Positions 1 through 11,760 of a stretch of DNA of 64,000 nt are shown one piece after another. The DNA comes from Methylosinus sp. LW4 (lineage in GTDB: Bacteria > Pseudomonadota > Alphaproteobacteria > Rhizobiales > Beijerinckiaceae). The notes beneath the pieces are model-generated. The model was given only the letters and a program-made list of their open reading frames with translations, made no database searches and was not told the DNA's origin. Position 1 is the first letter of the stretch, and each line of letters starts with the position of its first letter. The translations under genes and the position numbers were made by a program. The stretch is taken from NCBI RefSeq assembly GCF_000379125.1, contig NZ_KB900626.1:2676667-2740666 (forward strand), in the 5' to 3' direction.

Positions 1-516
1 GTAGGCCCGCGCGAAGCCCTCCTGATGGAAGCCATTGCGTTCCAGCAGCCGGATGGAGGCGGCGTTGGAGGGCAGGCAGGCGGCCTCGACGCGATGCAGG
101 CGCTGGCGGCTGAAGGCGTAATCCAGCGCGGCGCGCACCGCGCGGGACATATAGCCCTTGCCGGCATAGGGCTCGCCCATCCAATAGCCGAGCGTCGCCG
201 CCTGGGACACGCCGCGACGCACATGGCCGAGCGTCAAGCCGCCGACGAGCACGTCGTCCGCCTCGCGGAAAACGAAGAAGGAATAGGCTTCGTCGCGCGC
301 CATCTCCTCGGCGTGGCGGCGCACGCGATAGCGAAAGCTCCCACGCGTGAGATCATCCGACGGCCATGTCGGCTCCCAGGGCGTCAGAAAGGCGCGGCTG
401 CGCTCCCGGAGCGACGCCCAGGCGACGAAATCCCGCATCTCCGAGCCACGCAGATAGACGCCCTCCCCGCGCAGCGGCAGATCGCGATAGGCGGGAACGA
501 GGCCGAAGAGCGCCAT
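1..516 (-). CDS. GNAT-family N-acetyltransferase (RimJ-like), C-terminus outside window
   Basis: Reading back from an ATG at 516 gives 172 codons open to the window edge, so the C-terminus is missing. The protein resembles RimJ/RimL-type GNAT enzymes that move acetyl from acetyl-CoA to an amine, often a protein N-terminus. Supporting motifs are LRGSEMRDF near the N-terminus, a central VGGLTLGHVRRG strand, the acetyl-CoA loop region GYWMGEPYAGKGYMSRAV, and the late NAASIRLLERNGF helix. It starts 11 bp after the threonine synthase stop on the same strand, so it is probably co-transcribed. The substrate cannot be told from sequence. Confidence 0.85.
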   Translation of the reverse strand, partial: MALFGLVPAYRDLPLRGEGVYLRGSEMRDFVAWASLRERSRAFLTPWEPTWPSDDLTRGSFRYRVRRHAEEMARDEAYSFFVFREADDVLVGGLTLGHVRRGVSQAATLGYWMGEPYAGKGYMSRAVRAALDYAFSRQRLHRVEAACLPSNAASIRLLERNGFHQEGFARAY

Positions 517-526
517 GGAAGCCCTC

Positions 527-1939
527 TCAGACCGTGGCGCGCGCTGCGCGGGCGCGCTCGGAAATAAAGGCCGCGACCTTGCCCGAATCATTGTCGAGCA
601 CGGTGAAGCGCTCGCGCGCGTCCAGAATATGCGCGAGATGCTCGGGCAGCGGCGGGCGCTTGCCGATGGCGCGCTCCACAGCGTCGGGGAATTTCGCCGG
701 ATGCGCGGTGGCGAGCGAGACGATCGGCGTCGCAGGATCGATCGCGAGGCGTTTTCTCGCCGCATGAACGCCGGTGGCGGCGTGCGGATCGAGAATATAG
801 CCGGTCTCGCGATAGGTGCGGGCGATCTCTTCCGTCGTGTCGGCCTCATAGGCCGCGCTCGCCTCGAATTCCGCGCGGATCGCCTCGAGCGGCGCGGGGG
901 CGACGGTAAAGCCCTTGGATTGATCCAGCGCGCCCATCAGCCCGCGAATCTGCGCGGCGTCGCGATCGTAGACGTCGAACAGCAGACGCTCGAAATTGGA
1001 CGAGATCTGAATATCCATCGACGGCGATTGCGTCGGCGTCACGCCGCGCAGCTCATAGCGCCCGCTCGCCAGCGTGCGCGCGAGAATGTCGTTCGAATTC
1101 GTGCCGATGACGAGCTTGCCGATCGGCAGGCCCATGCGCCCGGCCACATAGCCCGCCAGCACATCGCCGAAATTGCCGGTGGGCACCGCGAAGCTCACCT
1201 CGCGATGCGGCGCGCCGAGCGCGACGGCGCTCGTGAAATAATAGGCCGTCTGCGCGACGACGCGCGCCCAATTGATGGAATTGACGCCGGCGAGGCCGAC
1301 GCTCTCGCGGAAACGCGCGTCGCGGAACAGCGATTTCAGAATCGATTGCGCATCGTCGAAGGAGCCGCGCAGCGCAATGGTGTGGATGTTGGCGGCCTCG
1401 ACCGTCGTCATCTGCCGGCGCTGCACGTTCGAGACGCGCTCATGCGGATAGAGGATGAAGACATCGACCCGATCGAGCCCGGCGAAGGCCTCGATCGCCG
1501 CCGCGCCCGTGTCGCCCGAGGTCGCGCCGACAATGGTCGCGCGCAAGCCACGACGGGCGAGGACGGCGTCCATCATGCGCCCGAGCAATTGCATGGCGAC
1601 GTCCTTGAACGCCAGCGTCGGGCCATGGAACAGCTCGAGGACGAAGAGATTGTCGGCGATCTGCGTCAGCGGCGCGATAGCGCTGTGACGGAAGCTCGAA
1701 TAGGCGCCCTGCGTCAGCGCGCGCAGCTCGGCGCCGTCGAAGGCCTCGCCGAGGAAAGGCGCGATGATGCGCGCGCTGGCCTCGGCGTAGGGGAGGCCGG
1801 CGAGAGAAGCGATATCGCCGCGCGCGAGTCCCGGATAGGACACGGGCGCATAGAGCCCGCCGTCGGAGGCGAGGCCGGCGAGGAGAACGTCTTCGAAGGC
1901 GAGCTCTGGAGCTTCGCCGCGTGTGGAAATGTAGCGCAC
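527..1939 (-). CDS. thrC: Threonine synthase
   Basis: 470 aa, a normal length for the long bacterial/fungal-type threonine synthase. It converts O-phosphohomoserine to threonine using pyridoxal phosphate. The N-terminal MRYISTRG, the PLP-lysine segment GPTLAFKDVAMQ (about residue 110) and the glycine-rich phosphate loop ATSGDTGAAA are all present, as is the PTGNFGDVLAGY motif. The preceding step, homoserine kinase, is encoded separately at 21081-22046. It lies downstream of the SURF1 gene with a gap of about 95 bp, the usual neighbourhood in Hyphomicrobiales, where an M16 peptidase normally follows; here a GNAT gene follows instead. Confidence 0.97.
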   Translation of the reverse strand: MRYISTRGEAPELAFEDVLLAGLASDGGLYAPVSYPGLARGDIASLAGLPYAEASARIIAPFLGEAFDGAELRALTQGAYSSFRHSAIAPLTQIADNLFVLELFHGPTLAFKDVAMQLLGRMMDAVLARRGLRATIVGATSGDTGAAAIEAFAGLDRVDVFILYPHERVSNVQRRQMTTVEAANIHTIALRGSFDDAQSILKSLFRDARFRESVGLAGVNSINWARVVAQTAYYFTSAVALGAPHREVSFAVPTGNFGDVLAGYVAGRMGLPIGKLVIGTNSNDILARTLASGRYELRGVTPTQSPSMDIQISSNFERLLFDVYDRDAAQIRGLMGALDQSKGFTVAPAPLEAIRAEFEASAAYEADTTEEIARTYRETGYILDPHAATGVHAARKRLAIDPATPIVSLATAHPAKFPDAVERAIGKRPPLPEHLAHILDARERFTVLDNDSGKVAAFISERARAARATV

Positions 1940-2033
1940 GGCGTCTCTTCTACCCGCGAAGCCGGCGCCGGCAAAGTCCGAAGGCGCCGAAATCGTCGCG
2001 AGAATCGCCTCCGCTGGAGAATGCGCGGCCGAC

Positions 2034-2762
2034 TCAGCGCCGTCTCAGCCGGCCGAATGCGTAGAAGGCGAAGCCTCCGGCGACCGCAGCCGAAAGCGAG
2101 AACCAGGTGATGGCGTAGGAAAGGTGATTATTGGAAAGCTCGATATTGTGGTCGTAGACGCGCGGCAGGCCGGGCGTCGGCGTCGCCGGATCGAGCTCGA
2201 GCAGAAAGGGCGCGGCGTCGGCGATTTTGAGATAGGCGGCCAGAGCCCGCGCGTCGGCGGTGTAGAACAGGCCCTCCTGCGGCGCATCGGCCGGCGTGAA
2301 GAGATTGCGCGCCTGCGGCCCGCGCAGCAGGCCTGCGATCGCGACCAGACCGGCAGGCTCGCGCTTGCGGGTCTCGTCGCCGCGCTGCGACAGCGGCAGA
2401 AAGCCGCGATCGACTAGGATCGCGCCGCCGCCGTCGAGCAGCAGAGGCGCGATCACCCGATAGCCCGGCTCCACCCCCGCGCCGGAGGGCGGCGGCGAGA
2501 AGATCAGCGCCTCGCGCGAAAGATCGAAATGGCCGGAGGCCCGGACATGGGTGAAATCATAGTCCTGCGGCGCGAGCGCCTCCCATTGCGCGCGCGGCGG
2601 CGGCGCGACAGGCGTGGCGGCCGCGCGCGTCTCGACGCGCTCGATCAGCGCCTCTTTCCAGGCGAGGCGCCGCAGCTGCCAGACGCCGAGCCCGGCCAGC
2701 AGCGCCGCCATGGCGAGCGAAAAGATCGCCGGCCCGATAAGAGCGCGCGCTTCAGCCTTCAT
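2034..2762 (-). CDS. SURF1 family cytochrome c oxidase assembly protein
   Basis: 242 aa with the SURF1 layout: an N-terminal transmembrane helix (about residues 10-30, followed by GVWQLRRLAWK), a periplasmic domain and a C-terminal transmembrane helix (about 215-235). Family motifs such as HVRASGHFD, VDRGFLP and the late HLSYAITWFSL are visible. SURF1 proteins help insert heme a into oxidase subunit I. It overlaps the upstream DUF983 gene by 11 bp, so the two are translationally linked, and sits at the end of the cta locus. Confidence 0.95.
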   Translation of the reverse strand: MKAEARALIGPAIFSLAMAALLAGLGVWQLRRLAWKEALIERVETRAAATPVAPPPRAQWEALAPQDYDFTHVRASGHFDLSREALIFSPPPSGAGVEPGYRVIAPLLLDGGGAILVDRGFLPLSQRGDETRKREPAGLVAIAGLLRGPQARNLFTPADAPQEGLFYTADARALAAYLKIADAAPFLLELDPATPTPGLPRVYDHNIELSNNHLSYAITWFSLSAAVAGGFAFYAFGRLRRR

Positions 2763-3132
2763 CGGCGCGATGCCCCTCCTCCGCCTTGTTGAAATATTGC
2801 AGCGCGATCAGCAAGCTCTTGGCCGGCCGCAGCAGGCCGGCGCAGACGATGACGGTGAGCGGCAGAAAGATGAGCCCATGCACCCAATAGGGCGGCGAAT
2901 AGGCGACCTCGACATAGAGCGCGGCGCCGACGACGATAAAGCCGGCGATAGTCATCACGAAGACGGCCGGCCCGTCGCCCGAATCGGCGAAAGCGAGATC
3001 GAGCCCACAGACCTCGCAGCTCGGCGCGAGCGTGAGGAAGCCGCGGAACAAATGTCCTTTGCCGCAACGCGGGCAGCGGCCGAGCAGGCCGGCGACATAA
3101 GGATTGACGGTGGAGTGTTCGTCCGCGGCCAT
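2752..3132 (-). CDS. DUF983 family membrane protein
   Basis: 126 aa. The N-terminus carries a four-cysteine zinc-ribbon-like element (CPRCGKGHLF, then CEVCGLDL), and the second half has two hydrophobic helices (about 55-75 and 85-105). DUF983 proteins are found almost always between ctaE and SURF1 in alphaproteobacteria, suggesting a role in oxidase assembly; the biochemical function is not known. It is followed directly by the overlapping SURF1 gene and preceded by a terminator-like hairpin, so DUF983-SURF1-thrC may have their own promoter or depend on read-through. Confidence 0.93.
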   Translation of the reverse strand: MAADEHSTVNPYVAGLLGRCPRCGKGHLFRGFLTLAPSCEVCGLDLAFADSGDGPAVFVMTIAGFIVVGAALYVEVAYSPPYWVHGLIFLPLTVIVCAGLLRPAKSLLIALQYFNKAEEGHRADEG

Positions 3133-3177
3133 GATGTTCCTATCCCTTTTGCGAGGGCGAGAGATCGACGAAACGAA

Positions 3178-3209
3178 AGAAGCGCCGACGAGACCCCGCC
3201 GGCGCTTCT
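3178..3209 (-). terminator. Intrinsic terminator after ctaE
   Basis: A perfect 10-bp stem (arms 3178-3187 and 3200-3209) with a 12-nt loop lies 31 bp past the ctaE stop. On the minus strand the hairpin is followed by a T-rich stretch. It separates the oxidase structural genes from DUF983-SURF1-thrC and may give partial termination. Confidence 0.6.
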
Positions 3210-3239
3210 CTCAAAAGAAGCCGAAATGGGCTCGTCCCG

Positions 3240-4103
3240 TCACTCCATATGGCCGCCCCAATTGCCCCAAACGTAGATGGAGGCGAACAGGAACAGCCAG
3301 ACGACGTCGACGAAATGCCAATACCACGCGGCGAACTCGAAGCCGAGATGCTGCTCCGGCTTGAACTGGCCGGCGAGCGCGCGCGCGAGGCAAACGATCA
3401 GGAAGATGGAGCCGACAATCACATGGAAGCCGTGGAAGCCGGTCGCCATGAAGAAGCTCGCGCCATAGATCGAGCCTTTGAAGGCGAAGGGCGCATGCGC
3501 GTATTCATAGGCCTGGACGCAGGTGAAGATCAGGCCGAGCGCGATGGTGGCGATGAGGCCCCTCTTCAGCGCGTCGCGATTATTGTGCAGCAGGCCGTGA
3601 TGCGCATAGGTGAGCGTCGCGCCGGAGGTGAGCAGGATCACCGTGTTCAGCAGCGGCAGATGCCAGGGATTGAGCACCTCGATCCCATGCGGCGGCCACA
3701 CGCCCTGGAACAGCTCGGTGCGGGCGAACTGCTGCGGATCGGCCGGGAAGATCGCCGAATTGAAGAAGGCCCAGAACCAGGCGACGAAGAACATCACCTC
3801 GGAGAGGATGAAGAGAATCACGCCATAGCGGTGATGCAACTGCACGACCGCGGTGTGATGGCCCTCATGCTCGGCCTCGCGGATGATGTCGCTCCACCAG
3901 GACCACATGGTGAAGAGAATGCCGGCGAAGCCGGCGCTGAACAGCAGCGGGCCGCCGATCTTCACGCCCAGCAGCGGCAGGCCCTTCATCCAATAAATGG
4001 CGCCGATCGCGGTGAACAGCGCGGCGAGCGAGCCGACGAGCGGCCACGGGCTCGGATCGACGAGATGGTAATCGTGATTTGGTTTCGCGTGTCCGTCCGA
4101 CAT
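3240..4103 (-). CDS. ctaE: Cytochrome c oxidase subunit III
   Basis: 287 aa, seven predicted transmembrane helices. The start MSDGHAKPNHDYHLVDPSPW and the segments WPPHGIEVLNPWHLP, TGFHGFHVIVG and the end YWHFVDVVWLFLFASIYVW are strongly conserved in subunit III of aa3-type oxidases. It stabilises the catalytic core and proton uptake in the inner membrane. It follows ctaG with about 108 bp between them. Confidence 0.98.
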   Translation of the reverse strand: MSDGHAKPNHDYHLVDPSPWPLVGSLAALFTAIGAIYWMKGLPLLGVKIGGPLLFSAGFAGILFTMWSWWSDIIREAEHEGHHTAVVQLHHRYGVILFILSEVMFFVAWFWAFFNSAIFPADPQQFARTELFQGVWPPHGIEVLNPWHLPLLNTVILLTSGATLTYAHHGLLHNNRDALKRGLIATIALGLIFTCVQAYEYAHAPFAFKGSIYGASFFMATGFHGFHVIVGSIFLIVCLARALAGQFKPEQHLGFEFAAWYWHFVDVVWLFLFASIYVWGNWGGHME

Positions 4104-4211
4104 ATCAGTATCCTCGAGATTTCGCCGGCCGGGCCGGTCTCGTTCACTAAGGCTCCATTCGCTCGAGTGGCTCCCCCCGCCGCGGGCGTCCCCTGTCGCA
4201 TTCTTTTTACG

Positions 4212-4808
4212 TCACGTCTTCGGCTTTACGCCGCTCGCCGCCTCCTTGGGCTTTGCGTCCTTGGGCTTTTTGGAGGCGAAGAAGGAATAGGAGAGCGTGA
4301 TCTCCTCGACGCGGGCCATCGTCTCATCGGCCTCGAGCGCCGGATCGAGGAAGAACACCACCGGCCATTCGGCGCTCTCATGCGGCGCGAGCTTCTGCTC
4401 GGAGAAGCAGAAGCAGGCGAGCTTGTCGAAATAGGCGCCGGCCTGATCCGGGCTGACATTGTAGGCCGCGACGCCGCTCGTCTCCTGATCGGAGAGATTG
4501 ACGACCTTGTAATAGACGGTCGCGGTCTCGCCGGTGCGCACCACGATGCGGGGCGTCTCCGGCTCGAAGCGCCAGGGCAGATCGCGCGCCACATTGGCGT
4601 CGAAGCGCACGCCGATGCTGCGCTCGCCGGGCTTGGCCGGCGCGAGCTTGGCGACCTGCGTCGTGCCGCCGAAGCCGGTGGCGGAGCAGAAGGCGCGATA
4701 GAGCGGGACCGAGGCGAAGGACAGAATCAGCATCGCCACCGAGCCGCCGATCAGCAGCGCGGCGCCCCTACCGGCGTGGCCTTTCTCTTTGCGATCCGCG
4801 CCCATCAC
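4212..4808 (-). CDS. ctaG: Cytochrome c oxidase assembly protein CtaG/Cox11
   Basis: 198 aa with a single N-terminal membrane anchor (about residues 15-38) followed by SVPLYRAFCSATGFGGTTQ, the Cox11 signature. The copper-binding CFCF pair lies near residue 133 in KLACFCFSEQKL. Cox11 delivers copper to the CuB site of subunit I from the periplasmic face. Only a few bases separate it from the small CoxF-like gene upstream. Confidence 0.97.
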   Translation of the reverse strand: MMGADRKEKGHAGRGAALLIGGSVAMLILSFASVPLYRAFCSATGFGGTTQVAKLAPAKPGERSIGVRFDANVARDLPWRFEPETPRIVVRTGETATVYYKVVNLSDQETSGVAAYNVSPDQAGAYFDKLACFCFSEQKLAPHESAEWPVVFFLDPALEADETMARVEEITLSYSFFASKKPKDAKPKEAASGVKPKT

Positions 4809-4812
4809 GACC

Positions 4813-4995
4813 TCACCCGGCTCGCGGCACGACGTTGCCGCCGAGCTTCACAATGGTGACGAAATAGAAGAGCGCCACGAATAGCGCCACGGCGACGCCG
4901 ATCGCAATGTTGCGGGCGCGGCGGCTCTTCGCCTGCTCCGGCGTGAGGACGACGCCCTCTCGCCGCTCAGTGTCCTCGTGTCGGCCGATCGTCAT
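4813..4995 (-). CDS. Small single-span CoxF-like protein
   Basis: 60 aa starting at the ATG at 4995, with a short hydrophilic N-terminus (MTIGRHEDTERREGVVLTPE), a basic QAKSRRARN stretch and one transmembrane helix (about residues 29-48). A gene like this is regularly found between ctaB and ctaG in alphaproteobacterial oxidase operons and is often named CoxF or left hypothetical. Tight spacing (11 bp after ctaB, 4 bp before ctaG) supports it being real. A longer reading frame running upstream through ctaB is a shadow. Confidence 0.8.
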   Translation of the reverse strand: MTIGRHEDTERREGVVLTPEQAKSRRARNIAIGVAVALFVALFYFVTIVKLGGNVVPRAG

Positions 4996-5006
4996 GCGAT
5001 GCTCCT

Positions 5007-5945
5007 TCAGGCCAGCCAGGACGAGAGGGCGACGAGCCTCTCGATCACCAGAACCATGAACAACAGCGTCAAATAGACGATGGAGAAGAAGAAGAGGCGC
5101 ATAGCCGCGCGGCGCGCCTTGTCGCCGTCGCGGCGCAGATAGACCTCCACCGCGCAGGCGACGAGCGCCACGCCCAGCAGCAGCGAGACGACGCCATAGA
5201 CCGGCGAGGCGAAGCCCAGCAGATAGGGCGCGACGCCGATGGGCGCGAGGAAGACGGAATAGACGAGGATCTCGAGGCGGGTGCGCGTCTCGCCATGCAC
5301 ATTGGGCAGCATGGGGATGCCGGCGGCGCCATATTCCTCGCGCTTGACCAGGGCCAGCGCCCAGAAATGCGGCGGCGTCCACATGAAGATGATGCCGAAG
5401 AGAATGACGCTGGAGAGATCGACGGCGCCGGTCGCGGCGGCGAAGCCGACGACGGGCGGCAGCGCGCCAGCCGCGCCGCCGATGACGATGTTCATCGGCG
5501 TCGAGCGCTTCAGCCACATCGTATAGACGACGACATAGAAGAAGATTGTGAAGGCGAGCAGGCCGGCGGCCAGCCAATTGGCGACCAGGCCGAGCGTGAA
5601 CACCGCCATTATGGAGAGGAAGAGGCCGAAGGCGAGCGCCTCCTCGCGGCCGAGGCGGCCGGCGGGAATGGGACGGCGGCGCGTGCGCGTCATCAGCCGG
5701 TCGATATCGGCGTCGTACCACATGTTGAGCGCGCCCGACGCGCCCGCGCCGACGGCGATGGCCAGCAGCGAGGCGAAGGCGATGAAAGGATGCGGCGCGG
5801 CCGGCGCCAGCAGAATGCCGGCGAGCGCCGTGAACACGACGAGCGACATCACGCGCGGCTTCAGCAGAGCGAAATAATCGCCGGGGGCGGCGACAGGCGC
5901 GCGCGGGGCCGAAGCTTCGTCGAGGATGAAGGAGGCGTCGCTCAT
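5007..5945 (-). CDS. ctaB: Heme O synthase (protoheme IX farnesyltransferase)
   Basis: 312 aa polytopic UbiA-superfamily enzyme that adds a farnesyl group to heme b to make heme o, the precursor of heme a. The prenyl-diphosphate/Mg motif is [19 protein letters not shown] (about residues 74-92), and the second acidic region lies around [14 protein letters not shown]. About nine hydrophobic segments are visible. It sits between ctaD and the small CoxF-like gene. Confidence 0.97.
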   Translation of the reverse strand: MSDASFILDEASAPRAPVAAPGDYFALLKPRVMSLVVFTALAGILLAPAAPHPFIAFASLLAIAVGAGASGALNMWYDADIDRLMTRTRRRPIPAGRLGREEALAFGLFLSIMAVFTLGLVANWLAAGLLAFTIFFYVVVYTMWLKRSTPMNIVIGGAAGALPPVVGFAAATGAVDLSSVILFGIIFMWTPPHFWALALVKREEYGAAGIPMLPNVHGETRTRLEILVYSVFLAPIGVAPYLLGFASPVYGVVSLLLGVALVACAVEVYLRRDGDKARRAAMRLFFFSIVYLTLLFMVLVIERLVALSSWLA

Positions 5946-6089
5946 GCTCTCACTCTTTTATTGGCGATCGTTCTCGTTCTCGATTTTCGACGCTCTCGCG
6001 AAGATCATTGTCTCGCGGAGATCGTCGTCGTGTCGGCGATCGTTCCGAAGGTCGCGCGGGGCGCTCGTCCCGCGAGAAGAGCCGGATCG

Positions 6090-6122
6090 CTCCGGCCGCG
6101 GCAGCGAGCGCCGCGGCCGGAG
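6090..6122. other. Strong stem-loop between ctaD and ctaB
   Basis: A perfect 13-bp GC-rich inverted repeat (6090-6102 with 6110-6122) separated by 7 nt, about 10 bp beyond the ctaD stop. There is no U-tract on the minus-strand transcript, so it is more likely an mRNA-stabilising or attenuating structure than a simple terminator. The remainder of the 186-bp ctaD-ctaB gap shows nothing recognisable. Confidence 0.5.
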
Positions 6123-6131
6123 GATATTGTC

Positions 6132-8728
<2,597 letters not shown>

Positions 8729-9074
8729 GAAGATCGCCTCTCGGACCTCAGGAACAAGGTCGTTATGATTTTGTTATCCGGTAGCTTTAGATCGGCCCGA
8801 ACCCGCCACAAATCCGGCCCGTCAGGTATTCCCACGCGGGTTCAACCACAAACAGCGGCGCCGCGCAATCGCTGCGGCGCCACAGTCTGCCTGACAAAAA
8901 GTCGCGCCACCTGGCTCTGCGCAAAATTGCGGCGGCGGCGCCCGGCGGCTTGACAGCGGGCGGCCATTTGCTACGCAGGACCGGAGCTTCGAGATTATTC
9001 GTAACGCCCCGATTTGGCCCGCTTTCGATCCTAAGGGCCATAGGAATCCGCATCGAAGAAAAGATGGAGCGAAA
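8729..9074. other. Divergent intergenic region between ctaC and ialB-like gene
   Basis: 346 bp without a credible gene. It must hold the ctaC promoter (minus) and the promoter of the exported IalB-like gene (plus). A GC-rich inverted repeat lies at 8857-8864/8874-8881. Other than this and the promoter candidate listed separately, I see nothing. Confidence 0.5.
8950..8977 (+). promoter_or_regulatory. Candidate sigma70-type promoter for the IalB-like gene
   Basis: A perfect TTGACA (8950-8955) is followed after 16 nt by TACGCA (8972-8977), leaving roughly 90 nt of leader before the ATG at 9075. The -10 match is only partial, so this is a moderate prediction. Confidence 0.35.
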
Positions 9075-9608
9075 ATGAGGCCGCACGCCGCCGTTCTCCG
9101 GCTCGCGAGGTTGCGACATGTGGTCGCGGGGCTGTTTTTCGCAGTCGCAGCATGTTCTACGGCCTCGCCCGCCGCGGCGCAGGGCGCCGTCAAATCGAAA
9201 TATGGCGATTGGGAGATTCGCTGCGAGACGCCGGCCGGCGCCGCCGCCGAGCAATGCGCGCTGATTCAGAGCGTCGCCGCGGAGGACAAGGCCAATGTCA
9301 ATCTCGTCGTCGTGGTGCTGAAGACCAGCGACGGCAAGAGCCGGCTGCTGCGCGTCATCGCGCCGCTGAATGTCTTGCTCATCAAAGGCCTCGGCCTCAC
9401 CATCGACAAGACGCGCATCGGCGACACCGGCTTCGTGCGCTGCCTGCCCTCCGGCTGCGTCGCCGATGTGGTGATGGACGACGCTCTCGTCGAGCAGCTC
9501 AAGAACGGCAAGACGGCCACTTTCGTCATCTATCTGACGCCGGACGAAGGCGTCGGCCTGCCCTTGTCGCTCGCCGGCTTCAAGGAGGGATTCGCCAAAT
9601 TGCCGTGA
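9075..9608 (+). CDS. Invasion-associated locus B (IalB) family exported protein
   Basis: 177 aa with a signal peptide ending near ASPAAAQG (about residue 37). The mature part begins with KSKYGDWEIRCETP and includes two cysteine pairs (CETP...QCALIQ and VRCLPSGCVADVV), the pattern of IalB-family proteins that are common in free-living alphaproteobacteria. The name comes from Bartonella; no invasion role is implied. Likely periplasmic. It is followed by another exported protein gene in the same direction. Confidence 0.85.
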   Translation: MRPHAAVLRLARLRHVVAGLFFAVAACSTASPAAAQGAVKSKYGDWEIRCETPAGAAAEQCALIQSVAAEDKANVNLVVVVLKTSDGKSRLLRVIAPLNVLLIKGLGLTIDKTRIGDTGFVRCLPSGCVADVVMDDALVEQLKNGKTATFVIYLTPDEGVGLPLSLAGFKEGFAKLP

Positions 9609-9659
9609 TGGCGGTAATGGCGTTTTATGACGACGATGGGCGAGAGGGTGAGAGGGCCG

Positions 9660-10316
9660 ATGGACAAGAGACGGATGAAGGGACGCTTTTTCGCGATTCT
9701 CTCGATTTCCGCCATTGCGGCCGCGCTGGCGGCGAGCGGCGCGAGCGCCTTCGACTTTCCCAATCCGCTGTCTGTCTTCGGCGGCGGCGAGAAGGAGCCG
9801 CAAAAATCCGATCGGCCCGTGCAGGCCGCGCCCGGCGCTGCGGTCGATTGCCCGGAAATTCTCGTCGACACCGGCGCGGCGACGCTGCGCGTTCCGCCGG
9901 GAGCGGATAATTCCTCGGTGCGCTATCAGCTGTCGCTGTCGCATCTCGCGCGCGAATGCACAGTGTCCGGCGACCAGATTCTCATAAAGGTGGGCGTGGA
10001 GGGCGCGGCCGTGCTCGGCCCCAATGGCCAGCCCGGCTCCTTCTCCGGCGCGCTGAAGATCGCCGCGCGGCGGCAAAAGGACGAATCCATCCTCGCCTCC
10101 AAGACCTATCACATCTCGGCGAGCGTTCCCGCCGGCGCCGCGCGCGGCGAGTTCCGCGTGATCTCGGAGCCTCTGGCGGTCCCCTATCTCGGCGCGCAGG
10201 CGGCCGATGATTACGAGATACTCGTCGGCTTCGAAGGCGGCGCGGCCGACAAATCGGCGCCGGCGCAAAAGCGCCGCAAGCGCCACGCCCGGACTACAGA
10301 AGCTTCCCCGGATTGA
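9660..10316 (+). CDS. Hypothetical exported protein
   Basis: 218 aa from the ATG at 9660, chosen because a GAGAGGG Shine-Dalgarno lies just upstream and the product then begins with a classic signal peptide (MDKRRMKGRFFAILS, cleavage after GASA). A start at 9627 is possible but has no ribosome site. The mature protein is rich in beta-forming stretches, has two spaced cysteines (VDCPEILVD and ARECTVSGDQ), and ends in a basic tail (QKRRKRHARTTEASPD). No family recognised. Its 3' end overlaps the convergent FAD-oxidase gene by 23 bp. Confidence 0.75.
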   Translation: MDKRRMKGRFFAILSISAIAAALAASGASAFDFPNPLSVFGGGEKEPQKSDRPVQAAPGAAVDCPEILVDTGAATLRVPPGADNSSVRYQLSLSHLARECTVSGDQILIKVGVEGAAVLGPNGQPGSFSGALKIAARRQKDESILASKTYHISASVPAGAARGEFRVISEPLAVPYLGAQAADDYEILVGFEGGAADKSAPAQKRRKRHARTTEASPD

Positions 10317-11664
10317 GGATTCCCTTCGGGTCGAGCGCGGATTTGATCGCGCGCATCAGCTCGAGCGCCACAGGGTCCTTCACTCTGCGCAGCAGATCGC
10401 GCTTCAGCACGCCGATTCCATGCTCGGCGGAGACCGAGCCCGCATATTTCGTCACCAGCCCATGGACGATCTCGTTGATCTCCGCGCGGCGGGCGAGGAA
10501 GGCGTCGCGATCGGCGCCCTCGGGCTGCGAGACATTATAGTGGATGTTGCCGTCGCCCATATGGCCGAAGGGCGTCGGCCGCGCGCCCGGCGCATGGGCG
10601 ACGACGCGCGCGCTCGCCTCCTCGAGAAAGGCCGGAATCGACTCGAGCGGCACGGAGACGTCGTGCTTGATCGAGGCGCCCTCGGGCTTTTGCGCCTCCG
10701 GCAGAGTCTCGCGCAGCTTCCATAGGCCGGCGCGCTGCTCCAGCGTCGCGGCCAAAGCGGCGTCCTCGGCGATCCCCTGCTCCAACGCCTCGCCGAGCAA
10801 TTCGGTCAGCAGCTCCTCGACCCCGCTCTCGGCGGGCGAGGCCAGCTCCATCAGCACATACCAGCCATGCGCGCCGGCGAGCGGATCACGCACGCCGGCG
10901 ATATGGCGCGTCGTGAATTCGACGCCGATGCGCGGAATCAGCTCGAAGGCGACCAGCGCCGAGCCGGCCCGCGCCTTGGCGAGCGTCAGCAGCCCCAGCG
11001 CCGCGCGCGGATCGGAAAGGCCGACGAAAGCGGTGGCGCGCGACCGCGGCAGGGAAAAGAGCTTCAGCGTCGCGGCGGTGATGATTCCGAGCGTGCCCTC
11101 CGAACCGATGAACAAATGGGCGAGGTCATAGCCCGTATTGTCCTTGCGCAGCTTGGAGAGGCCGTTGAGCAGCCGCCCGTCGGCGAGCGCCACCTCGAGC
11201 CCGAGCGCGAGATCGCGCGTCGTTCCATAGGCGATCACATGCACGCCGCCGGCGTTGGTGGCGAGATTGCCGCCGATGGTGCAGCTGCCTTCGGCGGCGA
11301 GCGAAAGGGGGAAATAACGGCCGGCGGCTTCCGCGGCGGCCTGGACATTGGCGAGAATGACGCCGGCCTCGACCGTCATCGTGTCGGAAGCGGGATCGAC
11401 CTCGCGAATCCTGTCGAGCTTTTGCAGCGACAGCACGATCTGCGCGCCGCTGTCGTCGGGCGTCTGGCCGCCGACGAGGCCTGTATTGCCGCCCTGCGGA
11501 ACGACGCCGACGCCCGCCTCGTTGCAGAGGGCGAGAACGGAAGCGACCTCGCGGGCGCTTCGCGGCCTGACGATGCAAGGAGCCCGTCCAAAAAAGGCGT
11601 CGCGCGGCTCGCAGAGATAGGCGGCCATATCGCCGTGGTCGACGATGACGCCGGCTGCTCCCAC
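10294..11664 (-). CDS. FAD-binding oxidase, GlcD / D-2-hydroxyacid dehydrogenase type
   Basis: 456 aa from a GTG at 11664. There is no ATG upstream before an in-frame stop near 11760, although the preceding codons (ALLDRLSAIV) look like the family's N-terminus, so a non-standard start a little upstream cannot be excluded. The PCMH FAD domain shows RPRSAREVASVLALCNEAG, PQGGNTGLVGGQ and GGNLATNAGGVHV; the C-terminal cap ends with SAEHGIGVLKRDLL and DPKGILNPGKLL. Enzymes of this family oxidise D-lactate, D-2-hydroxyglutarate or glycolate; which substrate is not decided by sequence. Confidence 0.9.
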   Translation of the reverse strand: MGAAGVIVDHGDMAAYLCEPRDAFFGRAPCIVRPRSAREVASVLALCNEAGVGVVPQGGNTGLVGGQTPDDSGAQIVLSLQKLDRIREVDPASDTMTVEAGVILANVQAAAEAAGRYFPLSLAAEGSCTIGGNLATNAGGVHVIAYGTTRDLALGLEVALADGRLLNGLSKLRKDNTGYDLAHLFIGSEGTLGIITAATLKLFSLPRSRATAFVGLSDPRAALGLLTLAKARAGSALVAFELIPRIGVEFTTRHIAGVRDPLAGAHGWYVLMELASPAESGVEELLTELLGEALEQGIAEDAALAATLEQRAGLWKLRETLPEAQKPEGASIKHDVSVPLESIPAFLEEASARVVAHAPGARPTPFGHMGDGNIHYNVSQPEGADRDAFLARRAEINEIVHGLVTKYAGSVSAEHGIGVLKRDLLRRVKDPVALELMRAIKSALDPKGILNPGKLL

Positions 11665-11760
11665 GATCGCGCTCAGGCGATCGAGCAGCGCCGTGTCATC
11701 GCGTCCTTTTTCGACGGCGGTCAGCGAAGATTGCCTCGATTGCGGACCTTTGCGAGAAGG